Below are positions 1 to 8,072 of a stretch of DNA of 64,000 nucleotides, piece after piece. The notes beneath the pieces are model-generated. The model was not told the DNA's origin, searched no databases, and saw nothing but the letters and a program-made list of their open reading frames with translations. Source of the stretch: JAFDBW01 sp963723355 (GTDB lineage Bacteria; Desulfobacterota; Desulfuromonadia; Desulfuromonadales; BM103); NCBI GenBank assembly GCA_963723355.1, contig CAVRQQ010000014.1, forward strand, positions 37,956-101,955. The letters run 5' to 3'. Numbering within the stretch: position 1 is the first letter of the stretch; every line of letters begins with the position of its first letter. The position numbers and the translations under genes are program-made.

Positions 1-1
1 A

Positions 2-883
2 GAAAAAGACGACCTTGAAACCCTGCGCCTGCTCTACGTTGCTGCAACCCGGGCGAAATCATGTCTACATTTTTTGGGACATGCAAAATTCAATTCGGCA
101 GACGAACTTGTGCCTTTGTCCGGTTCACTCTTGTCCGTTGTCTGGCCCAGTCTTGGCGAAGATTTTATCGCCCACGCTGTAAGCGCTGAGGAAGAAACGC
201 CGGTTGAGTTGATGCCTCTGCAGCTGAGGCGTCTGCCAGCACAATGGCAGCCCCCGCAGCTCGCGCCATCGCTGGCGGCCAAGCAACCTCCGCCGCAGCG
301 GGCATCGCTGGGGGCACATTACCAGGACGGTATGATCAAGTCCCGCCGCACGGAAGAGGGCAGGGTCATCGGTACGCTGGTCCACTTGTGGCTGGAGCGG
401 ATCGCCAATGATGGCCCGGATCAGTGGTCAGATGATGATATCAGGAAGTCGTCCGAACAGTTCAGGGTGCAGCTGGGTGCGCAAGGCGTTCCTCACGCCC
501 GCCTCCAACACTGTGCCGCAACGGTAGAAACCTGCCTGATCAACACCCTTGGCAGCGATCGTGGCCGCTGGTTGCTGGAAGACCATCCGGGTGCGCACAA
601 TGAGCTGGCGGTAAACGGTATGATCGATGGCAACCTGGTTCGGGCAACCATAGATCGCACTTTTGTCGACCAAGCCGGGTTGAGGTGGGTTGTCGATTAC
701 AAAACCAGCGGCCCGCCGTCCGATAGCCTGGGTGTGGATTCTTTTCTGCTTGAGGAGAAGGAGCGTTATCGGGACCAGCTGCGGGTTTACCTGGAGCTGA
801 CCCGGCAGCTGTATCCAGGGCAGTCAGCCCGTGCCGCGCTCTATTTCCCGCTCTTCGACGGGTGGGCCGTCGTCGAAGAGTAG
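2..883 (+). CDS. UvrD-type helicase / RecB-like nuclease, C-terminal part (partial at 5' end)
   Basis: Only the last 293 residues are present; the reading frame is open from base 2, so the gene begins before the window. The first visible residues contain LLYVAATRAK, which is helicase motif VI of the UvrD/Rep superfamily 1 enzymes. The rest reads as a RecB-family PD-(D/E)XK nuclease: VVDYKTSG near visible residue 230 carries the catalytic D-x-K, and YRDQLRVY some 25 residues later is the usual following helix. This layout, with helicase motor first and nuclease last, is that of AddA-type DNA double-strand-break resection subunits. A partner nuclease subunit would be expected upstream, outside the window. 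Family is confident; the precise subunit name is not, because the motor is missing. Confidence 0.85.
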   Translation, partial: EKDDLETLRLLYVAATRAKSCLHFLGHAKFNSADELVPLSGSLLSVVWPSLGEDFIAHAVSAEEETPVELMPLQLRRLPAQWQPPQLAPSLAAKQPPPQRASLGAHYQDGMIKSRRTEEGRVIGTLVHLWLERIANDGPDQWSDDDIRKSSEQFRVQLGAQGVPHARLQHCAATVETCLINTLGSDRGRWLLEDHPGAHNELAVNGMIDGNLVRATIDRTFVDQAGLRWVVDYKTSGPPSDSLGVDSFLLEEKERYRDQLRVYLELTRQLYPGQSARAALYFPLFDGWAVVEE

Positions 884-1183
884 AGGGTTCATTGATAGTT
901 TTCCAGTATCAGCGACAGGCCACTAACACGATGCGTGGCAACGGTGGGAAACCATCTCGCAAGCTGCACCATAATTGATTAACGGAAAAGCCAAGGCCAT
1001 TTAAGATCTCAGAGTATTCAATATCCCAAAGTACGCGCAAAGCCTCAACTGAGTTACATGGCCCCCTGCAGACAACAAAAAAGCCAACGGTCAAACTTCG
1101 GAGAAGTATCGCCCTTGGCCCTATTAATTCCCGGGAAGATCTGCCTGCACGCAGTCCCGTGTTTGTTGTAGCTTGGCAGGTTG
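884..1183. other. Intergenic stretch without a convincing gene
   Basis: About 300 bases between the helicase end and the next minus-strand gene. Short open frames exist on both strands (for example 909-1094 minus) but none has a ribosome binding site or recognisable motif. No strong terminator hairpin was seen. Confidence 0.5.
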
Positions 1184-1372
1184 TTATGCGATACGCCTTT
1201 CAGCGCCACCATAATTGGCTATGCCAGAGTTGCGGATCGGGTCGCGGCCGACAACCGCCCATCCGGAAGCACGCTTGAAGCTTGTCACGGCCTGTTCTTT
1301 GATCAGGCTGTCAAGCAGTTCCGGTTTGACCATGTCGAATCTTCCATCACTGTACATGACCCTGATCATCAT
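1184..1372 (-). CDS. Small conserved hypothetical protein (62 aa)
   Basis: A 62-residue protein of unknown function. It starts MMIRVMYSDGRFDMVKP and contains GWAVVGRDPIR followed by a C-terminal GGAERR. I recall similar small proteins, with the same DGR-D-VKP opening and a C-terminal G-x-ERR ending, from Desulfuromonadales, but no function is known to me. The ATG at 1372 is preferred over the longer GTG form (1381) because GAGG lies eight bases upstream of it. It stands alone, transcribed toward the helicase end, with the FKBP gene upstream on the same strand. There is no signal peptide or membrane segment, so it is probably cytoplasmic. Opposite-strand frames over it look like shadows. Confidence 0.6.
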   Translation of the reverse strand: MMIRVMYSDGRFDMVKPELLDSLIKEQAVTSFKRASGWAVVGRDPIRNSGIANYGGAERRIA

Positions 1373-1455
1373 GATAAACACCTCGTCCTTAATGTTTTCC
1401 GTACCTTAACAGAAAACCGGCCGTGGTTCAAAGCGTAAATGTCGCTAACCTTGTT

Positions 1456-1899
1456 CTAGTTCAATGTAGGTCTGTCAATGGAGACAACTTCTATCTGCAA
1501 GGTCAGTGAACGACCGGCCAACGGGTGATTGGCATCAAGGGTGATCGTTTGCTCGTCCCGGCTCATGATCTCCATCTGGAAAACTGTGCCGTCAGCGGCC
1601 GTTACTTCAAGTTTGTCACCGACGGCGAGCGTCAAGTCTTTTGGCAGGGCATTGATATCAACGACTTCAATCAGCTTTTTCTGGTGGACACCGTAACCCT
1701 GTTCAGGAGGAACCGTCACGGTTTTCTGGTCGCCGACTTCCATGCCTATAACCGCGAGCTCCAGCCCCGGAAGAACTTCGTTCTCGCCCAGGACAAAGCA
1801 CAACGGATCGTTGTCATCCGAAGCATCAAATACGCTGCCGTCGTCGAGCAGGCCTTGAAATGTGATGGTAACGGTGTCACCTTCTTGCGCTTTGTTCAT
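1456..1899 (-). CDS. FKBP-type peptidyl-prolyl cis-trans isomerase, SlyD-like
   Basis: A 147-residue cytoplasmic FKBP of the SlyD/FkpB type, catalysing proline isomerisation and acting as a folding helper. Hallmarks in order are the N-terminal GDTVTITF strand, the DGSVFDAS turn, the VLPGLELAVIGMEVGD segment that forms the active-site helix, and the PPEQGYG motif before the inserted IF (insert-in-flap) domain. The histidine-rich metal-binding tail of E. coli SlyD is absent; the protein ends soon after the last FKBP strand. It is divergent from the protease gene that follows on the other strand, so the 145-base gap should hold promoters for both. Family assignment is secure; whether it is SlyD or FkpB in role is not. 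Confidence 0.9.
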   Translation of the reverse strand: MNKAQEGDTVTITFQGLLDDGSVFDASDDNDPLCFVLGENEVLPGLELAVIGMEVGDQKTVTVPPEQGYGVHQKKLIEVVDINALPKDLTLAVGDKLEVTAADGTVFQMEIMSRDEQTITLDANHPLAGRSLTLQIEVVSIDRPTLN

Positions 1900-1997
1900 C
1901 TCTCTCCATCCGGTTCAGTATGCTCTTTTGATAACTTGACTGCGACTGATTGTCAAGGTGATTGCCAGAAGATATCCGGCTGGGTTACTATGTGATG

Positions 1998-2018
1998 ATA
2001 TGTATAAAAACATATAAT
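1998..2018 (+). promoter_or_regulatory. Inverted repeat overlapping a -10 element before the protease gene
   Basis: ATATGT (1998-2003) and ACATAT (2010-2015) form an inverted repeat that overlaps TATAAT at 2013-2018, 27 bases before the start codon of the protease gene. No good -35 sits at the right distance, so this may be a regulated promoter. Assignment is by inspection only. Confidence 0.35.
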
Positions 2019-2044
2019 CTGATCTGTAATAAGGATGCTCCGAA

Positions 2045-4198
2045 ATGACAAGAAGAAAAAGATGGTTTCGCGCTATTCTGGTTAGCGTGACGTTGTTGCT
2101 CGCCGGTTTGTTCTTTTTGCCGGCGCCGATGAATGCAACGACGCCCGATGAACTGGATGAGAACAGGGCCCGCCTCCTCACCTATGTTTTACGGCGCCAG
2201 GTTGAGAACCACTTCAGCGGCAAGAGTCTTGACGACAATCTGTCAAGGGCGGCATTTCAACTATATGTCAAGCAGTTGGATTATCAAAAACGCCTGCTCC
2301 TGGCGGCTGAAGTCGACCAGTTGGAAGTCTTTGCCGACAAGATCGACGATGAAGTTCAGAGTGGCCGTGTCGTCCTCGCGCCACAGGCTTTCCAACTGCT
2401 CGGCAATAGTGTCGAGCGAGCCGAAAAACTGGTTGAAAAAGTCCTGGCGGCACCATTTGACTTCACGGTCGCCGAAAGTTACGAGGCAGACCCGGAAAAG
2501 CTGGAATTCTGTGTGACGGAAGCAGAGTTGGCAGAACGCTGGCGCATGGACCTCAAGTACCGCACCCTGACGCGTTATCTCAATCTGCTTGAAGACGCCG
2601 AAGTTAAGGACCCACTCAAGGCCTCTGCCGATTTACAGCAGGAGAAAGAACTGGAAGCCCGTGAGAAAGTCCGTAAACAGTACCACCAGTATTTCGAGCG
2701 GCTAAAAAAGGAGACCCTCAAAGAGCATTACGATCGCTACCTGAATGCATTTGCCCGTGCCTTTGATCCTCATACAACCTACATGGCTCCACAGTCGAAG
2801 GAGGACTTCGACATCGGTATGCGCGGATCGTTGGAAGGGATCGGTGCGACTTTGCGTGAAGAAGACGGTTACACCAAAGTGGTCAAGGTCATCCCCGGCA
2901 GCGCCGCTGACCGGCAGGGGCAACTGCAAGCCGACGATGTCATTCTCGCCGTTGGTCAGGCTGATGACGAACCAGTCGATGTCACCGATATGCGATTGCG
3001 TGATACCGTTGCCCTGATAAGGGGCAAAAAGGGTACGGAAGTCCATCTTACTATCCGTCGCCCCGGAATCAAGAACCTCGTCATACCGATTGTGCGTGAT
3101 GTCGTCATCATCGAGGAGTCCTTTGTCAAGTCGACGATGGTCACTGATCCGGATACGGGCAATCGTTACGGTTACATCAAGGTCCCGAGCTTCTACCGGG
3201 ATTTCGAATCGACCCGGAATGGCGGCAATGGCCGCAATTCAACAGATGACGTCAGAGAGGCGATCGAGGCCTTTGACGTCAAGCAGATGACCGGTCTCAT
3301 CCTGGATCTCAGGAATAACGGTGGTGGGGCCCTGACCGATGCCGTTGGTATAGCCGGGCTGTTTATTGGTGAAGGGCCTGTTGTGCAGGTGCGCAACGGC
3401 GATGGCGCATCGAAAGTGCTGCGTAACTACAGCAAGGAGGTCGCCTACCACGGGCCGTTGGTCGTCATGGTGAACCAGTTCAGTGCCTCTGCCTCCGAGA
3501 TTGTCGCAGGGGCGCTGCAGGACTACGGCAGGGCCGTGGTCGTTGGCAGTGAGCATACCCATGGCAAAGGCACTGTGCAGGTCATTATGGACCTGGATGA
3601 CAGCCTGACATTGCGCAACATGCGCCAGTATATGCCGCTCGGAGCGCTGAAGATCACGACCCAGAAATTCTACCGGGTCAGCGGCGACTCCACTCAGTAT
3701 CGCGGCGTTGTCCCGGACATTATCCTGCCGGACCGCAGCCAATACAACGAGTATGGTGAACGTTATCTGGACTACAGCCTGCCCTGGGATCGTATAGAGG
3801 AGGTCGAGCATAAGGAATGGCCGGCCTTTGACCGGAAGGCTTTAAGCGCCAAAAGCCATGACAGGGTTGCCGCCAGTGAAGATTTTGTTGAAATACAACG
3901 CATTGCCGACGCAATGGGAGAGCGTATCAAGGACACTCATCAGTCACTCCTGATCAACGATGTCGTCAAAGAGAGAGAAGATCTGCAGGGAGCGGACAGT
4001 CAGCACGCAATGGTCGGTATCGATGAAAAGGATGATGACCCTGCTGAAGATGGAGATAAGTCGGAGGCAGAAAAACAGAGCCCGGCAGAAAAGCTGGTTG
4101 CCGATGTGCTCAAAGATGCCTATGTCAGGGAATCAATGGCGGTTCTTGTCGATCTGGCTGAGCAACGCACCGATATTGCCGGAAAAGTGCAAAAATAG
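2045..4198 (+). CDS. prc: Tail-specific (C-terminal processing) protease, S41 family, Prc/Tsp type
   Basis: A 717-residue periplasmic serine protease that degrades or trims proteins from their C termini. Residues 8-30 form an N-terminal signal or anchor segment. A long helical N-terminal domain follows, then a PDZ domain around residues 250-335 (LEGIGATL, GSAADRQG), then the S41 catalytic domain. The Ser-Lys dyad is visible: FSASASEI with the nucleophile at about Ser482 and HGKGTVQ with the general base at about Lys508. The size and the extended acidic C-terminal region (residues 650-715) match the long Prc/Tsp subfamily rather than the short CtpA type. It is single, divergent from the SlyD-like gene and convergent with bioD. 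Regulation is not visible beyond the -10-like site upstream. Confidence 0.92.
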   Translation: MTRRKRWFRAILVSVTLLLAGLFFLPAPMNATTPDELDENRARLLTYVLRRQVENHFSGKSLDDNLSRAAFQLYVKQLDYQKRLLLAAEVDQLEVFADKIDDEVQSGRVVLAPQAFQLLGNSVERAEKLVEKVLAAPFDFTVAESYEADPEKLEFCVTEAELAERWRMDLKYRTLTRYLNLLEDAEVKDPLKASADLQQEKELEAREKVRKQYHQYFERLKKETLKEHYDRYLNAFARAFDPHTTYMAPQSKEDFDIGMRGSLEGIGATLREEDGYTKVVKVIPGSAADRQGQLQADDVILAVGQADDEPVDVTDMRLRDTVALIRGKKGTEVHLTIRRPGIKNLVIPIVRDVVIIEESFVKSTMVTDPDTGNRYGYIKVPSFYRDFESTRNGGNGRNSTDDVREAIEAFDVKQMTGLILDLRNNGGGALTDAVGIAGLFIGEGPVVQVRNGDGASKVLRNYSKEVAYHGPLVVMVNQFSASASEIVAGALQDYGRAVVVGSEHTHGKGTVQVIMDLDDSLTLRNMRQYMPLGALKITTQKFYRVSGDSTQYRGVVPDIILPDRSQYNEYGERYLDYSLPWDRIEEVEHKEWPAFDRKALSAKSHDRVAASEDFVEIQRIADAMGERIKDTHQSLLINDVVKEREDLQGADSQHAMVGIDEKDDDPAEDGDKSEAEKQSPAEKLVADVLKDAYVRESMAVLVDLAEQRTDIAGKVQK

Positions 4199-4237
4199 AA
4201 GGCTTACTGCCATTGAATATGATTGAGATATTGATGC

Positions 4238-4269
4238 AAGCGGGGCGAGCTGTAAAGCTTGCCCCGCTT
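4238..4269. terminator. Bidirectional terminator hairpin between prc and bioD
   Basis: AAGCGGGGC (4238-4246) pairs perfectly with GCCCCGCTT (4261-4269), followed by TTGTTTGT. It lies between convergent genes, so it can serve both. Confidence 0.8.
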
Positions 4270-4295
4270 TGTTTGTCACCTGTCAAACCAGGAGT

Positions 4296-5027
4296 TTAAA
4301 GCTGCAAGCCGAGCCCGCTTAACAGCCATTGATATGCAGGCAATTGATCTATCTCTTCCGCCAGTCTCAGAACTTTTTCCTCATCGGAGCCATCGACTTC
4401 CGGCAACACACCGAGCAGATCAGCAGAAGCCAGTGCGGAAAGCAGGTGGGGTGCCTCGGATTCAACCCTGTCTGGGCTCTGCGGCATACGGTTGATAATC
4501 AACCCGCTTATGGGCAAATCCATGGCGCGTGCGGAAAAGGTGGTCAGAAGGGTGTGGTTGATCGTTCCCAGGCCGGGGCGGGTGACAACCAGGAGCGGCA
4601 AGTCAAGCTGGCCAGCAAGGTCCGCCATCAGATAGCCGCCCCGGATCGGAACCATTAGCCCCCCGGCGCCTTCGACAAGCATGACGTCCTTACCCTGCCG
4701 CAGGGTATTAAAGGCATCGATGATCGTCTTGAGATCGATATCTACCTTGGCTTCGGTTGCGGCCTGATGCGGAGAAGCGGCCAGCTTGAAGCGATAGGGC
4801 GACAACCGGTCGTTATCATCCTCAACTTGAGCGGCCCAGCGCAGCAGTGCCGCATCAGGGCCGATCATCGTCGGATCTTCGACGCCGGTTTCTATCGGTT
4901 TCATGACGCCGACATTCAGCCCCTTGGCCCTGAAATGTCGTGCCAATGCTGCCGTGACAATCGTTTTGCCGACACCCGTGTCGGTCCCGGTAATGAAAAT
5001 TGCCGGACCTGGTTTTTCAACAGCCAT
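4296..5027 (-). CDS. bioD: Dethiobiotin synthetase
   Basis: A 243-residue cytoplasmic enzyme of biotin synthesis that closes the ureido ring of dethiobiotin from diaminopelargonate, CO2 and ATP. The P-loop GTDTGVGKT is at residues 14-22, and the VEGAGGLMVPI motif, which carries an Mg/ATP-binding Glu, is in the middle. The ATG at 5027 is chosen over the upstream start at 5051 because GAGG lies eight bases before it. It overlaps the end of bioB by 11 bases, so the two are translationally coupled in a bioB-bioD operon. Other biotin genes (bioA, bioF) are not in the window. The BirA-type site before bioB should control both genes. Confidence 0.95.
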   Translation of the reverse strand: MAVEKPGPAIFITGTDTGVGKTIVTAALARHFRAKGLNVGVMKPIETGVEDPTMIGPDAALLRWAAQVEDDNDRLSPYRFKLAASPHQAATEAKVDIDLKTIIDAFNTLRQGKDVMLVEGAGGLMVPIRGGYLMADLAGQLDLPLLVVTRPGLGTINHTLLTTFSARAMDLPISGLIINRMPQSPDRVESEAPHLLSALASADLLGVLPEVDGSDEEKVLRLAEEIDQLPAYQWLLSGLGLQL

Positions 5028-6006
5028 TGGCCTGTACCTCGATATCTGCAAACATTTGCATATCCACCTCGCGATCCCTTCCGGTCGTGGTCAGGTAGTT
5101 ACCGACCATGGTGCCACTCGCACCGGCCATGAAAATCCAGGATTGCAACTCGCGCAAATTGGTTTCACGGCCACCGCAGACACTGATCGGTTTGTCCGGC
5201 AGGAAATACCTGAACATGGTGATTGCCCTGAGACAATCCATTGGTGTGAGGGAGCGATGTTCTTGCAACGGTGTGCCCTGGATAGGGTTCAGGAAATTCA
5301 GAGGCACAGAGTCAACGTTCAGTTCGCGCAGTGTTTCTGCCAGTTCAACCCGCTGCTCTCCAGACTCACCGAGCCCCAGGATGCCACCGCAACAGACTTT
5401 CATGCCGGCCTTTTTTGCCACGCGAACAGTTGCCACGTCGTCTTCATAATCGTGCGTCGTACAGATGCTTGGAAAGAACGAACGTGCTGTTTCCAGGTTG
5501 TGGTGATATGTCACACAGCCTGCGTCGGCCAGAGCACGCGCAAGATCTTCTGTCAATATTCCCAGCGAAGCCGAAGGTTCAATGTCATATGTTTCGCGAA
5601 TTTTTCTGATTGCGGTAAGAATCGTATCAAACTCCCGGCCCAATTCGGGCCGGGTCCCGCTGGTCACAATGCCATAGCAATGCGATCCTTCCTGCTCTGC
5701 CCGGCTCGCACCTTCGAGAATCTCTTCGAGAGACTTCAATGGGTATACCGGGGGAGAAGAACTGTGATGTGCCGACTGTGCGCAAAACGCGCAGTTTTCC
5801 ATGCACCGACCTGATTTAGCATTGATGATCGAGCAAAGCTGGACCTTGTCCTGGAAAATTTTCTCTTTCAGGTAGTGGGCACCGGCAAGGTAAACTGAAT
5901 ACTCGGAGCCCCTTGAATTCAGGATCCTGATGCCGTCCGCACGGCTGGGGCAGGCACCGGCCAGGGCCTGTTCCAGCAATTGTTCTGCTGCTTGCCAGTT
6001 TTTCAT
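5017..6006 (-). CDS. bioB: Biotin synthase
   Basis: A 329-residue radical-SAM enzyme that inserts sulfur into dethiobiotin. The SAM [4Fe-4S] ligands are Cys68, Cys72 and Cys75 in GRCMENCAFC, and the family motif YHHNLETA and the GLGES segment follow. The ATG at 6006 is selected because GGGAG sits seven bases upstream; the open frame runs a further 29 codons upstream, but that extension is unlike other BioB proteins. It is first in a two-gene operon with bioD. A BirA-like operator at 6062-6093 lies 56 bases before the start, so repression by biotin through BirA is predicted. Anaerobic bacteria commonly carry this enzyme; nothing looks damaged. Confidence 0.96.
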   Translation of the reverse strand: MKNWQAAEQLLEQALAGACPSRADGIRILNSRGSEYSVYLAGAHYLKEKIFQDKVQLCSIINAKSGRCMENCAFCAQSAHHSSSPPVYPLKSLEEILEGASRAEQEGSHCYGIVTSGTRPELGREFDTILTAIRKIRETYDIEPSASLGILTEDLARALADAGCVTYHHNLETARSFFPSICTTHDYEDDVATVRVAKKAGMKVCCGGILGLGESGEQRVELAETLRELNVDSVPLNFLNPIQGTPLQEHRSLTPMDCLRAITMFRYFLPDKPISVCGGRETNLRELQSWIFMAGASGTMVGNYLTTTGRDREVDMQMFADIEVQANGC

Positions 6007-6061
6007 AGTCAGACTCCCAAAATAATAATTCAGCGCCGGATTATCTGTCATGAGCAGAGAG

Positions 6062-6093
6062 TTGTCAACCTGTTGCATAGGCAGGGTTAACAT
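6062..6093 (-). promoter_or_regulatory. Predicted BirA (biotin repressor) operator
   Basis: TTGTCAACC (6062-6070), a 14-base spacer and GGTTAACAT (6085-6093) match the known bacterial BirA operator pattern TTGTnAACC-N14/15-GGTTnACAA; the right half departs at one outer base. Its place just upstream of bioB fits the established role of BirA in repressing biotin genes. Confidence 0.75.
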
Positions 6094-6101
6094 GTCGTAC
6101 T

Positions 6102-6127
6102 ATTTATGTGATATTTAGTACATAAAT
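6102..6127. promoter_or_regulatory. Perfect inverted repeat in the bioB / XRE-cupin divergent region
   Basis: ATTTATGT (6102-6109) and ACATAAAT (6120-6127) are exact reverse complements ten bases apart. A second nested pair, GTACTA and TAGTAC, overlaps it. It lies between bioB and the first XRE-cupin gene and could be an operator for those regulators or part of the bioB promoter. Confidence 0.45.
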
Positions 6128-6195
6128 TGTTGACTTGGTGATTTTCGGGTGATAAAACAATATTTCATTTTAATGATAAATGGGAATGGAATGCT

Positions 6196-6759
6196 ATGGT
6201 AAAGAAACTGATCGGCAAGAAGCTCAAGTCAACAAGGTTGCGTAATGACATGACAATACAGGAGCTCGCGGAGAGCTCCGGTGTCTCATCCAACATGATT
6301 TCCAGAATAGAACGCGGTCTCACTACCCCTTCTGTTGAAATCATCGTCAAGCTGGCCAATTCTTTCGGCATGAGTATCAACTATTTTGTCGAAGAGGCTG
6401 AAAAAGGCTCAACCATCATCCATACCAAGCGGGGGCAGGGTGAGCCGATCTTCTTCTTCGAGGACAAGCACCAGATCATCAGTCTGACCCAGGGGATCCG
6501 GGACCCTAATTTCACAGCCTTTTTCGATACAATCGAGCAAAACTGCAGTAGCGGTGACGGTGGCATGGTGCATACCGGTGAGGAGTTCGCGCTGGTTCTT
6601 GCAGGCTCGCTGGAATTTGTCATCGACGGCGCAGCTTACCAGCTTGAAGAGGGTGATTCGATCGTCTTCAAAGCGTCGTTGCCCCATCGATGGCGCAACC
6701 TGTATGCTGGCCAGACACGTGTCCTCTGGGTAGTGTCTCCTGCGCCAAACCTGAATTAA
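6196..6759 (+). CDS. XRE-family transcriptional regulator with C-terminal cupin domain (copy 1)
   Basis: A 187-residue DNA-binding regulator. Residues 5-65 form an XRE/Cro helix-turn-helix (MTIQELAESSGVSSNMISR is the turn and recognition helix). The second half, about residues 105-183, is a cupin_2 barrel (HTGEEFALVLAG, LEEGDSIVF, PHRWRN) that in this family binds a small ligand. The ATG at 6196 has GGAATGG upstream. A second copy follows after 44 bases on the same strand and is nearly identical in the helix-turn-helix but less so in the cupin, suggesting the two read the same DNA but sense different ligands. Targets are unknown; the inverted repeat at 6102-6127 is a candidate operator. Confidence 0.88.
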   Translation: MVKKLIGKKLKSTRLRNDMTIQELAESSGVSSNMISRIERGLTTPSVEIIVKLANSFGMSINYFVEEAEKGSTIIHTKRGQGEPIFFFEDKHQIISLTQGIRDPNFTAFFDTIEQNCSSGDGGMVHTGEEFALVLAGSLEFVIDGAAYQLEEGDSIVFKASLPHRWRNLYAGQTRVLWVVSPAPNLN

Positions 6760-6803
6760 CCCATCTTTTTTGACTGTCTTTCGCTGCATCAAAGAGAATT
6801 CAT

Positions 6804-7370
6804 ATGAAACTGAAAAAAATCGTTGGTAAAAAACTCAAAACTATTCGCCTGAAAAATGATATGACCATTCAGGAGCTTGCTTCTGCATCCAATGTTTCAT
6901 CCAACATGATTTCAAGAGTTGAGCGCGGTTTAACAATCCCCTCGGTTGAAATCCTTATGAAGCTTGCCGCAGTTTTTGACAAGAGCATCAACTATTTCGT
7001 CGAAGAAGTCTCCACGACCCACGAAATTGTCTTTTCATCTCCCGGCAACAGGGACACAACGGTTTACGACGACGAGGACAACATGCACACTGAGTCCTAC
7101 ACGTCGGGTTTGCGCGACCCGCAGTTCATGTCGTTCCTTTGTACCGTGCCCAGAGGTGGAACCAGCGGTCAAAAGAATATGTATCACCCGGGTGACGAAC
7201 TGATCGTATTGATTGAAGGCAAACTCAAGGTCACCATAGCCGGAGAAATCTATCTTCTGTCTGTCGGCGACAGCCTGTCATTCAAGTCACATTTACCGCA
7301 TCGTTGGGACAATGTAGGCGACCAGGATGCCAAGATCGTCTGGACCCTTTCGCCGTTCACAACGATCTGA
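6804..7370 (+). CDS. XRE-family transcriptional regulator with C-terminal cupin domain (copy 2)
   Basis: A 188-residue paralogue of the preceding gene. The helix-turn-helix (residues 6-66, MTIQELASASNVSSNMISR) shares most positions with copy 1, including NMISR-ERGLT-PSVEI and SINYFVEE. The cupin half (about 105-184; HPGDELIVLIEG, LSVGDSLSF, PHRWDNVG) has diverged more. The gene starts 44 bases after copy 1 with AGAGAA just before the ATG and is probably co-transcribed with it. The arrangement indicates tandem duplication followed by divergence of the sensor domain. Heterodimer formation between the two is possible but unproven. Confidence 0.88.
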   Translation: MKLKKIVGKKLKTIRLKNDMTIQELASASNVSSNMISRVERGLTIPSVEILMKLAAVFDKSINYFVEEVSTTHEIVFSSPGNRDTTVYDDEDNMHTESYTSGLRDPQFMSFLCTVPRGGTSGQKNMYHPGDELIVLIEGKLKVTIAGEIYLLSVGDSLSFKSHLPHRWDNVGDQDAKIVWTLSPFTTI

Positions 7371-7427
7371 GCCCTCCCTCCAGAGATAAAAATCTTTCCC
7401 AACTCACTGAAAATACTAACTGATGGC

Positions 7428-7455
7428 TTGACAGCTTATCATCGCGCAGTATTAT
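7428..7455 (+). promoter_or_regulatory. Sigma-70-type promoter for the HU-family gene
   Basis: TTGACA (7428-7433), a 16-base spacer and TATTAT (7450-7455) form a near-consensus promoter about 100 bases upstream of the HU-family start codon. Confidence 0.7.
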
Positions 7456-7552
7456 GAGTGAAAGCCGTCCAGCTCTTCTCGTGTTTCCTGTGCTGATTTT
7501 GTGAGTGCGGCGGCCACGATCGAGGAGGGGCTGCCGTAAATCGGAGGTATGC

Positions 7553-7828
7553 ATGAACAAGTCAGAACTGGTTGAGGCACTGGCCGCTCGTAATGGGTTG
7601 ACCTACAAAAAGTCAGAAGAAATAGTCAATATCATTTTCGACTCAATGTCGGATGCCCTGACCACCGGCGGTCGCATCGAGATTCGCGGATTCGGCAGTT
7701 TCGTCGTAAAAGACTACCAGGCTTACATGGGGCGTAATCCGAAGACCGGAGAAGTCATCAAGGTTAAACCGAAGAAACTGCCTTTTTTCAAGGTTGGCAA
7801 GGAACTGCGGGAAAAAGTCAACAGCTAG
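7553..7828 (+). CDS. HU/IHF-family DNA-binding protein
   Basis: A 91-residue histone-like protein that bends DNA as a dimer. The sequence follows the family from end to end: MNKSELVEALA start, the helical core, GGRIEIRGFGSFVV, the beta-arm tip GRNPKTGE and the closing FKVGKELRE. The ATG at 7553 is chosen because GGAGG lies a few bases upstream; a longer in-frame form has no such signal. RNPKTGE is common to HU and IHF. The family is certain, and the choice between HU and an IHF subunit is not. It is monocistronic, with its own promoter at 7428-7455 and a terminator at 7865-7898. Confidence 0.93.
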   Translation: MNKSELVEALAARNGLTYKKSEEIVNIIFDSMSDALTTGGRIEIRGFGSFVVKDYQAYMGRNPKTGEVIKVKPKKLPFFKVGKELREKVNS

Positions 7829-7864
7829 TCCTGAAAATCCGAGTTGATTGTCATCACTTACTTC

Positions 7865-7898
7865 AAGGCCGGGAGACGTCCTATGTTTACCCGGCCTT
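7865..7898 (+). terminator. Terminator after the HU-family gene
   Basis: AAGGCCGGG (7865-7873) pairs with CCCGGCCTT (7890-7898) across a 16-base loop, followed by TCTGCTCT. The run of T is weak, but position and stem suit a transcription terminator. Confidence 0.65.
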
Positions 7899-8072
7899 TC
7901 TGCTCTGCTCTCAAAGATTCTCCCGCCACGGCCGGTCTGCCCCGTTTAACATGCAGAAAATAAGAAGCTTTCCTCAGATTGATCGTTTTTGTTTGAATCG
8001 CCATTCCGTGGCATGATAGTTAATAATCGGTAGGAAGATTTGCAACGTACCGGTAAAGGATGCTGTCGACTC

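Noticed and set aside
909..1094. Minus-strand frame of 61 codons after the helicase
   Set aside because: No ribosome binding site or recognisable motif; treated as chance.
1030..1110. CGCAAAGCCTC string reminiscent of a c-di-GMP (GEMM) riboswitch core
   Set aside because: The partner helices and GGTAGCCGGGTTACC part are missing, and no gene lies suitably downstream.
4903..5814. Plus-strand 303-codon open frame across bioD and bioB
   Set aside because: Shadow of bioB/bioD, which have complete catalytic motifs on the minus strand.
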